NCBI GenBank assembly: GCA_963920635.1
Contig: OY987298.1
Coordinates: 120,022,035-120,086,034, forward strand
Length of the DNA: 64,000 nucleotides
Direction: 5' to 3'
From: Pseudeuparius sepicola
Lineage: Eukaryota; Arthropoda; Insecta; Coleoptera; Anthribidae
This document shows, piece after piece, positions 35,808 through 47,192 of this stretch. The notes below the pieces were generated by a model that was given only the letters and a program-made list of their open reading frames with translations, did not search any database and was not told the DNA's origin. A program made the position numbers and the translations under genes. Each line of letters starts with the position of its first letter. Position 1 is the stretch's first letter.

Positions 35808-35991
35808 TAGGGTGTTCCATCTAAAAAAAGCATAAGTTATGTCTGCCACGGCTTTCTAGAACACACTGTACACGGTCCAATAGCGTCATAAAAAACTTTG
35901 TATTTATCAAAAACTTTTGTCAAAAACTTTCTTTTCTTTCCTCAAAAACTAACAAGTTAAGGGGCGTGTCAATTTATAATGAACCACCCTG
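35808..35991 (-). mobile_element. 183-bp unit, copy 4 of 4 (184 bp)
   Basis: Inverse of copy 3 with one extra base. Its inner end has T for C (TAGGGTG). Confidence 0.8.
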
Positions 35992-35993
35992 TA

Positions 35994-36940
35994 CAAGGAC
36001 AACTAAGAGTAGCCAATAAAGTGGGGTGCCTTTTTGGCATTTGGACTGGGACAAATTTTAAAATGAAAATTTTATACCTAAATATAGACGTCGCGATTTT
36101 TGGGAAAAACAGATGAAGCCAAAATTGACGAAGTTAATATTTAAAATGTTTGCTCCCGGAATTGGTAGATCCGACCACAACACATCTTAGAGGCACAAAG
36201 TAGGAAAAGAAAAAGTAATAGAAATCCAAATTACCACATAGATATAGCATAACCTACCTACCTACTGGGGAAATAATAATTTAATTTTGGCTGTTTGATT
36301 GATAGGAATAATAATTTCATGTCAGAAAAAATTGTAAAAAGTTATAAAAAAATTCTTTCCAATTCAGTGCACTTATCAGAAATATCGAAAGATACAGACA
36401 AAACTTATGTTTTTTTTATTAATTTCTATAACCCGATTTTCCGCAAGGCACTGAAGAAAAAAACAGGCTTAGTAAATAACAAAAAAGACTCGAAAAGATA
36501 CTTTCGGAATTCGTACAAATAGGGGTATGTGTTTAATATAGCACAACAAATACACAAACCGAGTCAACAACAAAACGCCATGAAGTAGTCAGGTTGCAGC
36601 CCTACAACTTTTGTATTTGATATTTTTTTCTAAGTTGATAAATAAAGAAGTTATGGAGTGGCCTAATTTCGCGGAATCACCCTGTACACCGGCGCCCTTC
36701 CAACCGATTCAGCTCTCTTCTGCCTGGCGGCGCGGCGGTCCGACCCGCTCGAGTCCGAAAAAACGTCGTCCGTCGTCCGACACCGTTCCTCGCGCTAACG
36801 GGCTGCCGGTGAGAGGGGAAGGGACGAGAGTGCGTGGTGAGGGGTGACTAGAGGAGAATACTCCTGAGATTTCAGCCGGTCGTCGCGACCGTTAATTTTA
36901 GATCTTGTCTGCTCGGTCATGACTCTTAAGATAACAAAAT
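35994..36940. other. Gene-free stretch with a GC-rich block
   Basis: A solitary TCACCCTG end followed by TA lies at about 36675-36684, directly before a GC-rich block (36685-36850) in which no domain is recognised. The partner end was not found. Confidence 0.4.
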
Positions 36941-36941
36941 A

Positions 36942-38310
36942 TGTTTCAACCCAGCTAGGGGTCATCTTCAGCAGTGTAATATTGTAATCATTATCAAAGC
37001 AAGAACATTATTTTCAATTAGGTAACATAATTGATTGATTAATGAAAGGGATATAAAATACCTAATAATAAAATATGTAAAAGGTTCAAATTCATGGTCA
37101 AGAAATTACAAAATTATAAAGTAGTGGTACCTGGAAAAATGCGAAGAGAAGTTGTAAAAACAGGCTGAAAAAGTTTTTGTATGAGAGGTTATTACGTCGT
37201 ATTAAAAATGTGAAGACAACTTCTCTTTAGGGGTTCCGTGGAACCAAAATTTCATCTTAAATTTTCAACCATGGCCTTTAAACATTCAACATGTCTGTCA
37301 ATTCCAATGACGTTGAAAGGAAAGACAAATTTGAGAAATGCAAAGTGTGGTCTTCCCAGCGCATTCGCCAAAATTAAGAAAGGATGAAACGCTACAAAAG
37401 ATAAATCTTAAGGACCTATAAAAATTCAAACTTGAAAACCATAATGTGATTATATAGGAAACTCTTAGCTCTAAAAATCTCTAAACTTTTAAGTAGATTT
37501 ATTGCAGCACCTTTCTTTTGAAAGTGTGAGAAATAAAAGTTGTCACAAATGTTAAAATTGTGGTTATTGTTAACAATATGTTCAACAAAAGCAGATTTGA
37601 AAAAGGGAAGAGGGAGAGGCAACTGAGAACTCTTCATAATTTCTTTATTGTGTTCATTAACCCTAGTGGAAAACTTTCTGCCCGTCTGACCTACCTACAT
37701 AAATAGTATTACAATTGTCTGAACCCCAATTCAAACCATAAACACCGAACCTATTTGTTATTAACTAGTTTAGACCTTAAAGAGTTTTCTGTTTTAAAAG
37801 AAACTGTAGTGTATTTATTAAAAATCTCTTTAGGTAATAATATGTGATGAAACCGAACCTAAGTAAGGAATATAAAATAATCTAGTGTTTTTAATCATCT
37901 GTAACAAGTGATTTTTATTAAAAAATTTATATATGTTTATTGTAAATCTTGTTGACAGTATAAATATTTAGGAAAATTATTATTAGAGGCTAGCTGGAAA
38001 ATGACATTCAACTCTGAGCGGAAATCAGGAATGTCCATAGGAACCGAGAAAAATCGGTGGAAAAAAGTTGCAAGAGATGCAACTTTTTGGGAATAGGAAT
38101 GAAATGAGTCAAAAGGAATATTATTGGTAGTTATGGGTTTTCTAAAAATTTTGAACTTTTAAAACATTGTCTAACCTTGTGACAGTGAAGTTCAGAAAGT
38201 CAATAGAGTTGTCAACTTCTAATTCTTTAGTAAAACTTATAGCTAGGTTCTCAATGTGATTCATAAAAACAGAAGCCAAAAGATGTGATAGATAATTTTA
38301 ATTGCGTACA
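36942..38310 (-). pseudogene. Penelope-like element: RT tail, GIY-YIG endonuclease, 3' end
   Basis: Minus strand, in order: LLASVFMNHIENLAIS and FTKELEVDNSIDFLNFTVTR (RT, about 38290-38160), FDSFHPYSQKVASLATFF and RSELNVIFQLAS, then the GIY-YIG nuclease region IYVG, QTGRKFSTRVNEHNKEI, SAFVEHIVNNNHNFNI and KKGAAINLLKSLEI (about 37720-37440). The downstream end has CTGAAGA (36971-36965), a GACCC/GGGTT stem and GAAAC (to 36942). The stretch between NHIENLAI and FTKELE is about 50 residues too short and lacks the catalytic Y-x-D-D. Several frameshifts are needed. Identification as a PLE is firm; it is inactive. Confidence 0.78.
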
Positions 38311-38585
38311 ACTTGTTTATTAACGCGCCGTTTTTATGGCACCAGGAGCTAAATAAAAATTTACTCAACCGTAAACGTGAAGTTATTGTTTTCATTTACT
38401 TCCCGTATTATTACCGAGGCTCTATTTATTACTCCCGAATGAAACGGAAATAACTAATATTTTGGAAGCAACGGATAGACCCAATTCTCGGAAGGTCAGT
38501 GGCGTAGTTATATTAAATTTGGTGTTAGTTTGAATTACAATATTTAAGAAAATTCGACAAAGGTAGTCAAAGAAAGATAACTATA

Positions 38586-40415
38586 CAGTATGTCCACGGA
38601 TGGGGTAAATAAGAGGACAGATGGACCAAAAAGTGAAAGATACGAAAAAATGTTATTCTTTATAAAAGTTTTTGCTTGCTTTAAAAATAAGATCCACGAT
38701 GCCAAAAATTTGTTTTTTGTACAGGGAATGCAAAAAACACAAAAACGTAAAATTTGATGAAGAGTAAAGTTGGCTTTTTATAAATTTTAATGCAAAACGT
38801 TAAATAAAAAACTTGTTTGAAATTTTAAAAGAATTCTTATTACAGATTTTCAAGGAAAAATTTGAAATTTCTAAATTACTCTTTTAAAACCGAAATTTTT
38901 TCAAGTCATATTCTGACCTTTTTATTTGATTACGCCAGAACGATGTTGTCTTTAGAGCAAAGAATATTTATAATCCAAAATTACAGAAACGGCGTGAATA
39001 GTTATCGCTACGTTATTGAGAAGTTTCAAGAAAAGTTTCCAAATGTACAATTATGCATAAGTTCAGTACACAAGTTAGTAATCAGATTTAAAAAAAACTG
39101 GATCCGTTAATGATTTAAAGAAGACGAAGAAAATATACGACGAAAACGATGCTTCTACAGTATTAATTTTGCAATCTGTTGATGAAAATCCTATGCTGTC
39201 TTTAAGAAAACGAGCCCAAGGTTTACAAATCTGTAAAAAAAGCCATATTCAAAATGTGTTGAGGGAAAATAAAATTTATCCTTTTAACCAATTTTTACAA
39301 ACAGTTACAAACGCTTGGATTTTTGTTTGTGGGTCGGTGATGAAATTCTAAATAACAACGTGAACTTTCATAAGCTGATAATGTTCTCAGTATTTTAAAA
39401 AAGTAAATGTTTGGTGCGCCATTTCCTATTATGGGATTATAACATATTTTTTTTGATAATACGTGTAACAGACATTCTTATTTGCATATGTTAGAGTCAT
39501 TTCTGTCAGACAAGTTAGAAGAATTGCCTCTTCAATATCGCCAAAATATGTATTTTCAGCACGCTGGGTGTCCTGTCCATTATGCTACAGAAGTCAGGGG
39601 TTGGCTCAATCGCAAATTTGGAAATCGATGGATGGGCCGAATTGGTCCAATTTTGTGCCCCCCTAGGAGTCCCGACTTGACAATTTGTGATATGTTTCTA
39701 TGGGGGCGCATTAAACAACTAACATATGAAAGACCCATTGAAAATAACGAAGAAGTTTTAAAGCAGAGAATTTTAAGAGCGATAGAATCAATTTCACTAG
39801 GAGAAATAAGAAGCAGCTTTAGCCATTTACGACGTCAGTTAGAAAAATGAGTAGAATATGGAGAAGTTTTTGAAAAATAAAAATAATGTGCCCCTAATTG
39901 TTTTAAAGTTTCATAAAATAAGAAATATTTCTGGAGTATTACTATTATTATTTAATTTTCCATTAGTAATTTTATTTAACCTGTCTGTAATTTTGGATTA
40001 TAAATATTCTTTGCTTTAAAAACATCTTTCTTATTTTGACAAATACGCCACACTTATCAAAGGTGTAATCAAAAAAAAGGTCAGAATATGACTTGGAAAA
40101 ATTTTGGTTTTAAAAGAGTAGGTAATTTAGAAATTTTAAATTATTCCTTGAAAATCTGGAATAAGAATTCTTTTAAAATTTCAAACAAGTTTTTATTTAA
40201 CATTTTGCATTAAAATTTATAAAAAGACAACTTTTTTCTTCATCAAATTTTACGCTTTTGTATTTTTTGCATACCCTGTACAAAAAAACAAATGTTTGGC
40301 ATCGTGGATCTTATTTTTAAAGCAAGCAAAAACTTTTATAAAGAATAACATTTATTCGTATCTTTCACTTTTTGGTCCATTTGTCCTCTTATTTACCCCA
40401 TCCGTGGACATACTG
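38586..40415. mobile_element. 1.83-kb long-TIR mariner-like element
   Basis: The ends are CAGTATGTCCACGGATGGGG and its inverse, with TA on the left (38584-38585). TIRs are about 350 bp (38586-38938, 40064-40415). An internal CAGGGAATGC/GCATACCCTG pair (38720, 40271) divides each TIR into an outer and an inner part, as in the other palindromes. The interior is a DUF4817 transposase pseudogene, tying long TIRs of this type to that transposase. Confidence 0.83.
38943..39850 (+). pseudogene. DUF4817/mariner-like transposase, catalytically dead
   Basis: The N-terminus MLSLEQRIFIIQNYRNG through LCISSVHKLVIRFKK is the DUF4817 helix-turn-helix. After a frameshift at about 39100 come SVNDLKKTKKIYDEND and DENPMLSLRKRAQ. 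The region around the first catalytic aspartate is deleted: MFS at about 39385 jumps to KVNVWCAI-like sequence. The last part (39482-39850) reads FQHAGCPVHYATEVRGWLN, with alanine in place of the second aspartate, then RSPDLTICDMFLWGRIKQLT with the third aspartate kept. TGA at 39848-39850 ends it. Family assignment is firm. Confidence 0.82.
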
Positions 40416-40417
40416 TC

Positions 40418-42025
40418 TATAATATATATCTTTCTTATTGTTGGTCGCGATGAGTTTTCACTGTTTGCAACCATTTCCACTAATTTCTGGTCCCCAACTT
40501 TCTCCTACCAAATACGCTCCTGACTTCCGCCTTCCACAGTTTTATTGTTTCCTCGCCGCAGCTTAATATTGAGAGTTTTTTTATTGCGTCTTTTTATATT
40601 TCCCGCTTGTTTTGTAGATCGGCGAAAGTTCACTTATTGTCATTGCCGCCTCGTTTTCGTCAAACAGGATTAATGGAATCATCAGTTTTATGTGCGCAGA
40701 CAGGCCGGATAAATCTGGGTCAAGATTTGGCCTCGAGGCGTTCCGCTAAAATAAATCTTCCTCGGCGGTTTGTTGAAAATCGGAGATATCAAAAGTTTTG
40801 GAACAGGGGAAGTGCGATCCCCTCCCGCCCTGCGTTCTGCTTTGGTTAATTTCCAAGGAGATGAAATGTATTATTAAAATGATTTCCCTTTAGAGTATAT
40901 CAGCTTCAGATTTATTGAAACAGTTGTTGATTAGGATCATTTGAGCGATTTGGCTTTGGACTCTCTCAAATTGTTGCACTATATGGATTCATTGCTATAG
41001 AAAGGTATGATGATCGTGCACTACCCTGAAGACTTCAAAAATAGACTAGGCTTGTGTTCATCAAACCTTTGAAATTAAATCAACTTTGCAACAACCTGAC
41101 ATAATTTTTTAAACCAAATAGAGATTTTCTACGAAAGCAACTGAAAAGCATTAGAATTAATGTTAATAAAAATGTACTAAAGATGTCGATCTGTCAAAAA
41201 TGTCATGGTGATATGTAAGCCAACAATTGCAAAAGAAACAACTTTTTCTAATAACTTTAATCTAAAATGTGTCAAATAAAACCGATTTTGGATGACGTTT
41301 GGAAAAAATGTAAATTTTGATTGACGCATTTTTTCCTTAAATATAATATATTTTTTAAATATAATATAATTTTTTGATAAATGATTTTTTCGTCAATTTG
41401 ATTTTTTTATGAGCTAGACTGGGTATACCACGAACTTGAAGTATTGATATTTTGTACAAAATGTTTTGAGCTATGGCCAATTCGACAGCACTATTAATTT
41501 TATTCTTAAAGGAAAATAAGGTATTCTGAAAATTGGCCATTTGAAAAAATCATAGTAGCCATGGAATAATCACACAATCGAAATAGTAGTGAGGTATGTC
41601 CCCTTAAATCAATATAAAAATATATATAATGCCGAATTTTTAGTGTTTACAACAAAAAGCGGACACACTGTATATAAAAAATATCTATATAGTGATTATC
41701 TGGCCCTGGATATCCACTCGTCAAGGAATATTACTGAGCAACATAATATCACCAAGCTGTTTAAAATTGATTATAAAATTTCACACAGACTAAAAAGAAG
41801 AAAAAACAAAAATGAAATAATAGTTATTTATGTACCAAGGCACGGAAGTTCAACTTTATATGATTCCTGTGGAATTTAGTTGCCGAGGTCTCTGGCCGAG
41901 GCAAATAAACCACATGAGTCATAAAAAGAACTTCAGTGCCGAGGTGCATATTATATTTTTTTGAAATCGGAAAAAAAAGTTTTATTAGGCAAGAAAATAA
42001 TCATACGGGATCACCCGTCCATGAA
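40418..42025. other. Gene-free stretch
   Basis: Open frames up to 96 codons show no recognisable domain. Nothing else seen. Confidence 0.45.
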
Positions 42026-42397
42026 CTAATAGGGCTGTTCACAAGATTTTTTTTATTACCTTATAAAAAAATATAGGGTCCACTTTGTATGTGCGCAAAA
42101 TATTACATTTTTTGTGAAAGTCCTTCTATGATAAATAAATTATTGTATGTGCGCTTGGATTAATCGCGTCGCGCCTGAGGCGTGAGGTCACCAGTCCCTG
42201 GTGCTGCTCCGGCAGATATCTGCATAGGCACACGGCACGACGCGTCGACCAGTGCTTTCGTGCTTCGTTTTTCGCTAGTCTGCTACAGCCTACAGGTGTT
42301 CATATTTGTGTTACAAGTAGTAGTTTGTAAAATTCTTACTCTGTAGGAGATATAACAAAAATGGGTCAAGCAGAGAACCAGAAAACCACAAGGAGGC

Positions 42398-42538
42398 CGA
42401 TATAAATATTACAAATATTTTTTAGTTCCTGGGTGTACAAGCACTAGTATAAAAAAATCCGTACATCGAATTCATTTAACGTACAAGAGATATCGTATAT
42501 ATGTAGATTTAATATTTTATGCTCGGTGGTAATTTTTG
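42398..42538 (+). pseudogene. THAP-type zinc-finger N-terminus remnant
   Basis: The reading GRYKYYKYFLVPGCTSTS then VHRIHLTYKRYR resembles the start of THAP-like zinc fingers of insect transposases and their host-derived relatives (C-x-V-P-x-C-x-N-T-S). It ends at TAA after about 45 codons; the later C and H ligands are not found. Identity is uncertain. Confidence 0.35.
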
Positions 42539-42553
42539 CCTTTAGATAACATA

Positions 42554-42776
42554 CAGTGTGGATACAAATTGTGGAATATTACTTATATTTCTTAAAATAT
42601 TCCTCATATCAAAAACATGTGTTAATAAAAGTGTTACGGGAAATTATTATTATTATTATATCTTATTACTACCAAAAAGGGAATAATTTCCCCTAACACT
42701 TTTATTAAAACATGTTTTTGATATGAGGAATATTTTAAGAAATATAAGCAATATTCCACAATTTGTATCCACACTG
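42554..42776. mobile_element. 223-bp fold-back MITE
   Basis: CAGTGTGGATACAAATTGTG at the left and its inverse at the right continue as ~100-bp arms around an (ATT)n-containing loop. TA precedes the left end. CAGTGTGG ends are common in Tc1/mariner-derived MITEs. Confidence 0.75.
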
Positions 42777-42779
42777 AAC

Positions 42780-44380
42780 GTTGCTCTCTTTTTAACTGCA
42801 CATATACCCCACCGCATTATCTCCATAATCTTGCCTTCCAGATCTGTATGATTTTAACATTTGTACAAAATGATAATATGAAATGGGCATCTGTAATAAT
42901 TATTAATAAATTCAATAAAATACGAGATATGTTTTTCGTAGAAATAAACAAGATGCCCATATTTTGACAAGAAAATCGCAGTAAAAGATTGTCTCGGTAT
43001 TTCCCCGATAAATGTCTAGTTTTTATTAAGTACCTATATTCTAAGTTTTAGACGTATTCTAGTAAATTAAATAAAATCAAAGTTACTTTTTTAGCTTAAC
43101 ACCTCGCATCTCGGCACTTATAAACTCTTTGTTATTATTGAAATAATCCATAACCATGACTATGTCTACCTGGGGTAGATTAATTGAATTTGCTTTAGAA
43201 AAGCTGCTCGCAACGGCCGAGATTGTGCTCTGCTGCTTAATCGCGCACTGATAGCGCGCCGGGGATCGCGTACGGTTCGCTTCTTGCCCCGGCAGCGTAG
43301 GAACCCATGACGTCACCAGGCGGATCCACGCGCCGAGCGCAGTGCCGTTTTGATTTAGAAGCAATAAAATGGAAACTTTGGTAACATCATATATACACAA
43401 AATGCGATCGACTTGCATAAAAAAAACTCATTTTCAAATTGGTGCTGAACAGCCCTATTGCGCGCGGCGTTGCTTGACTTTGACGATCGCTCTACCTAGG
43501 TCAAGTACGACAAGACACGGCGCCTTCGCGCAGAAAAAACAAACTGCTGCTTGTTGTGCAGCCTCCATAACAAATCTATCGATATTCAAACCTACTAAAA
43601 TATTTATCCTGAAAGATTGCGCTGCTATAGGTAACAATTTCGCAATGTGCACGAAAAGTTAAATGGGCCTTTATTGAATATTTGGTCACGTTTGACTGGC
43701 GATGGCTCCGCGTCTGACGTTTGATGTTTACGTATCTCCAAGGCCTACTTATTGAAAAAAAATCGTACAATAATGGGCTACTTCAGTGCCGATTTCTAAG
43801 CTTTTAGTGACGATTTTGAGACACTTCAATGCCGATTTCAAGAAAAAAAAATATACCACCGTGCTATAGACACTTCTTTGTAACACCCTGTATACTTCAT
43901 TTTATTCTTAATTACAAACACCAGGATGAATCGATCCATTAAAAGTTCCTTGTAGTAATTTTCCCCATTTGCCAATGCTTCTACGAGTACGTAGAGAAAT
44001 AACGATTTCAATGATATTCTTGAGTTGCTTTATTGGCCATTGTTCAAAAATATTCTATAATACCTAAACGTTGTTTTTATTATTAAATTTTGATACTTTT
44101 CAATTAGAAAACTCCCCATTCGATTTTGTAAACAACACACATGAAATTTTACTGTTTAAATCGAAATTCCGGGGTATTTTTAGGTAATTTTTCTAGGCTG
44201 ACAATAAAATTGACAAATAAAAAGTAAACATCCGATTTTAAATATTAATTCGTATCCAAGATAAGTAACAGACAATTTTTAAAAATTTTGCGTAAAATAA
44301 AAAATAGATACTTAGTAGAATAAGTCCCAAACAGTCCCTTATTTATAATAATAGTCGTGTCAAAATATTTTTCTTAAGTC
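42780..44380. other. No host gene recognised; weak repeat traces
   Basis: Includes the right part of the possible THAP element and an orphan AACACCCTG end followed by TA near 43882-43892 whose partner is not found. Confidence 0.4.
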
Positions 44381-44382
44381 AA

Positions 44383-44537
44383 GTTCTATTAATTAATCAT
44401 TTAGTCAACACGGCTTGCGTAAAAATATGGGCAACTCACACCTTTTATTTCTGTTCAGCGGCCACTCGTCAATTTCCCTTCATTCTACTCAACATCGATG
44501 TACTTTTCGACCCTCTTCGAGGCTTGTATGCGAAAAT
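44383..44537. repeat. Fragment of the 1-3.4 kb palindromic family
   Basis: Matches the right arm of that element at about 3220-3405 (TTCTATTAATTAATCATTTAG, then CGATGTACTTTTC and CCCTCTTCGAGGCT), with about 30 bp missing. It shows the family is repetitive. Confidence 0.75.
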
Positions 44538-44707
44538 ACCGATGATCGCTATTGTCAAAATTTTCCATCGCTTGCCTCCGCTTATAACATACACTTTGTA
44601 GTTTCACGTGCATCGTACCTATCGGTACTTTTCGTAAGCAAAAAACCAGCCACTTCTTGCCCGGTATTGCGCAACCCGGCCCGCTCGGCTACATTGCATT
44701 TTATGTA

Positions 44708-45556
44708 CAGGATTATTCACTAAGAATTAGCCCCCACCTAACTTTTTTGCTTTTTAAGATAAAAGGGTGATTCAAAAAACAATATCAATGGTTGGGCGAA
44801 TACTTTTTTATGCCATGATCGTTTAATGGCAACTGAATTTTTTTAAATGGAACACCCTGTATATTATTGGATTTTTGAAATCTGCTCATCAAGGCAATCA
44901 AAATGATATTAAACTTTGTGGCATTATCTTTTTCCGTTTTTGAAAAATTCCGTATCCAAATTTTATACTAAATTTATTTAACTCGAATTTGTGGATCTCG
45001 TGATAAAGATAGACGATCAATGTAATAACGAAAAATATTTGTTTTAAACAAGAGAGTAATATAGTGAAACTCCAAAATGTTTAGGAACCTTTTCAAATTT
45101 TACTGATTATATTCTCGAAGTAAAGAATTTCAAGAAAATCGTAAAAGCTCCTAAACATTTTGGAGTTTCCCTATATTACTCTCTTGTTTAAAACAAATAT
45201 TTTTCGTTATTACATTGATCGTCTATCTTTATCACGAGATCCACAAATTCGAGTTAAATAAATTTAGTATAAAATTTGAATACGGAATTTTTCAAAAACG
45301 GAAAAAGATAATGCCAGAAAGTTTATACCATTTTGATTGCCTTGATGAGCAGATTTCAAAAATCCAATAATATACAGGGTGTTCCATTTAAAAAAATTCA
45401 GTTGCCATTGGTCCTACTTTTTTGGAACACCCTGTACACTAAACGGCCATAGCATAAAAAAGTATTCGCCCAACCATTGATTTTGTTTTTTGAACAACCC
45501 TTTATCTAAAAAAACAAAAAAGTTAGGTGGGGGCTAATTCTCAGTGAATAACTCTG
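44708..45556. mobile_element. 849-bp palindrome: other arms around the same core
   Basis: The outer ends are CAGGATTATTCACTAAG and its inverse, with TA flanks (44706-44707, 45557-45558). The left arm unit 44708-44859 is 152 bp; the right arm 45375-45556 is 182 bp because it holds an extra ~30 bp that includes another CACCCTGTA. The core 44860-45374 is about 93% identical by eye to 35287-35807, yet the arms are unrelated to the 183-bp unit. Confidence 0.85.
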
Positions 45557-45633
45557 TACCTGTCGGGTACAATTCGTACTTTTCGTGTGAAAAAAAGTGG
45601 ACACCAGAAGATGTCGAAGAGCCCGGTCATGTA

Positions 45634-47192
45634 CACAGTAAAAAATACGGTGTTAAATTTGACACGAAAAGTGGTCTATATAAGTCCACACCATATCTGG
45701 TTAATTTTACACCTTCTTTTTTGGTAAATTTCACCAAATGTTCTGTTGAAAATAAGAACTATGCTGGTGTGAATATTTAACACGGTGTTGTGTAAGATTA
45801 ATATCGTGTTGTGCAACTTTAACACGCAATTTGGTCAAAATGGTGTAATTTAATTTATTTGGTATTCCCATTTTCTTCTTCTTTCTCTCTTATAATTTTA
45901 CATATACTTTATTTTAAAGAAATTTCAAATGTCATTGATAAGTTCAAATTAAGGAAATGTGTTATTTGTAAAAATAAAATAAAACTAAAAGATAAAGAAG
46001 CTGTATATGAACCAGGCATATACTATGTGCTTGGTCTTCAATTTAAATTATATTTGTAGGAAATAATAAACAGCAATAAGTGAAGGAAAGACTTTATTTC
46101 AGTTCCATAATACATGATTGATGCCTTACAAATAGGTATATAAAAATATCAACATTTTCTTTCTTAAAGCTTTAAATAAATATTCATTCTCACAGCCAAA
46201 AATATTTGGTTAATATAAAAAAGTTATATATATATATATATATATTATAATATTCGTAAGAAAAGTGTATACCTAACCACAAACACAAGAATTGCTTTAT
46301 GTTATACGATGCAACCAAACTATACTTCGTACAAATTCTCATACAATGTACTTAAATAACTGTCGTCTTACAGAATTGTCTGTGTGAGACAAAAAGAAAC
46401 ATCAAACGTTGCGACACAGCGATTTAGTTAGATAGGCCTGATCTCACAAGCATAAGCAGGTCCCAACTAAGTCGGAGCCAATCAACAGGCATAAAAACAA
46501 TCAGAACAGTCAGATAACTTAAAATCCTTCAATTATATTCACGACTGGTTCCTTATTCCGGTGAGAACAAACTCATATTAACACAGTCGATGAGTACAGG
46601 TTATAGGGGCCTATCACCTCGTTTATCACACAGTACCTTTCGTCGTCGCATCTGCATATTCGCCTGTCGTTTTAATCCATCTGACTTCACTTTGAAATTT
46701 TACTTCACATAACAACACCATTTTTGCACTATCGGCCTGTAGAATCACTTTTATACCTATTATACGAGCCACGCGGTCGGGTCACACGTCACACAAACTG
46801 ATAAGCTCTGTCGCGCAACACGTTCGACAAAGAACTGATGCGATGGCTTCGATTGCCTAAGATTTTACACCCATAACTGGTGAAACGACTTCCCCCTCTC
46901 CTCTATTTAACACGAACTTGTGTTAATACGTTCAATTTAACACCGATTAGTGTTAAGGGATACCGAACGGTGTTAAAGAACACCGCGTGGTGTGAACAAA
47001 CACGAAGACGTGTTAAAAATATAAAAAAATTACACCCCTAAGTGTCAAAATTAACGAATTTGTTGTTGTGTGAATTTCATCAAATGAGGTTTGGTTAAGA
47101 TATTTTGAATCCACCAGTTTTCGTGTCAATTTTTCACCAAATTTCTTTCACCACTTACACGAAGAGGATTTACACTGTTTTTTTTTACTGTG
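45634..47192. mobile_element. 1.56-kb TIR element with TTAACAC subterminal hairpins
   Basis: The ends are CACAGTAAAAAA and its inverse, flanked by TA (45632-45633, 47193-47194). Weaker TIR similarity runs to GTGTTAAA/GTGTAAGTGG about 40 bp in. Many GTGTTAA/TTAACAC motifs crowd the outer 250 bp on the left and 300 bp on the right, several as hairpins. The middle has a (TA)n run at about 46227-46247 and no recognised coding sequence. Non-autonomous; superfamily unassigned. Confidence 0.7.

Larger units (their letters stand above)
35104..35991. mobile_element. 888-bp palindrome: 183-bp units around a 521-bp core
   Basis: Left unit 35104-35286 and right unit 35808-35991 are copies 3 and 4 of the 183-bp unit also found at 20.8 and 23.4 kb. 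The core 35287-35807 is itself palindromic (TCTGCTCATCAAGGCAAT at both ends) and recurs at 44860-45374. TA lies at 35102-35103 and 35992-35993. No coding sequence. Confidence 0.87.
42028..43459. mobile_element. Possible THAP-bearing DNA transposon
   Basis: AATAGGGCTGTTCA at 42028-42041 has a perfect inverse at 43446-43459. Both flanks continue into T/A runs and GC-rich parts with weak inverse similarity (GGTCACCAG/TGGTGACG). A THAP-like coding fragment lies between. No clear target duplication is found, so this is tentative. Confidence 0.35.

Noticed and set aside
41589..41879. 96-codon open frame
   Set aside because: Lysine- and isoleucine-rich product typical of AT-rich non-coding DNA; no family resemblance.
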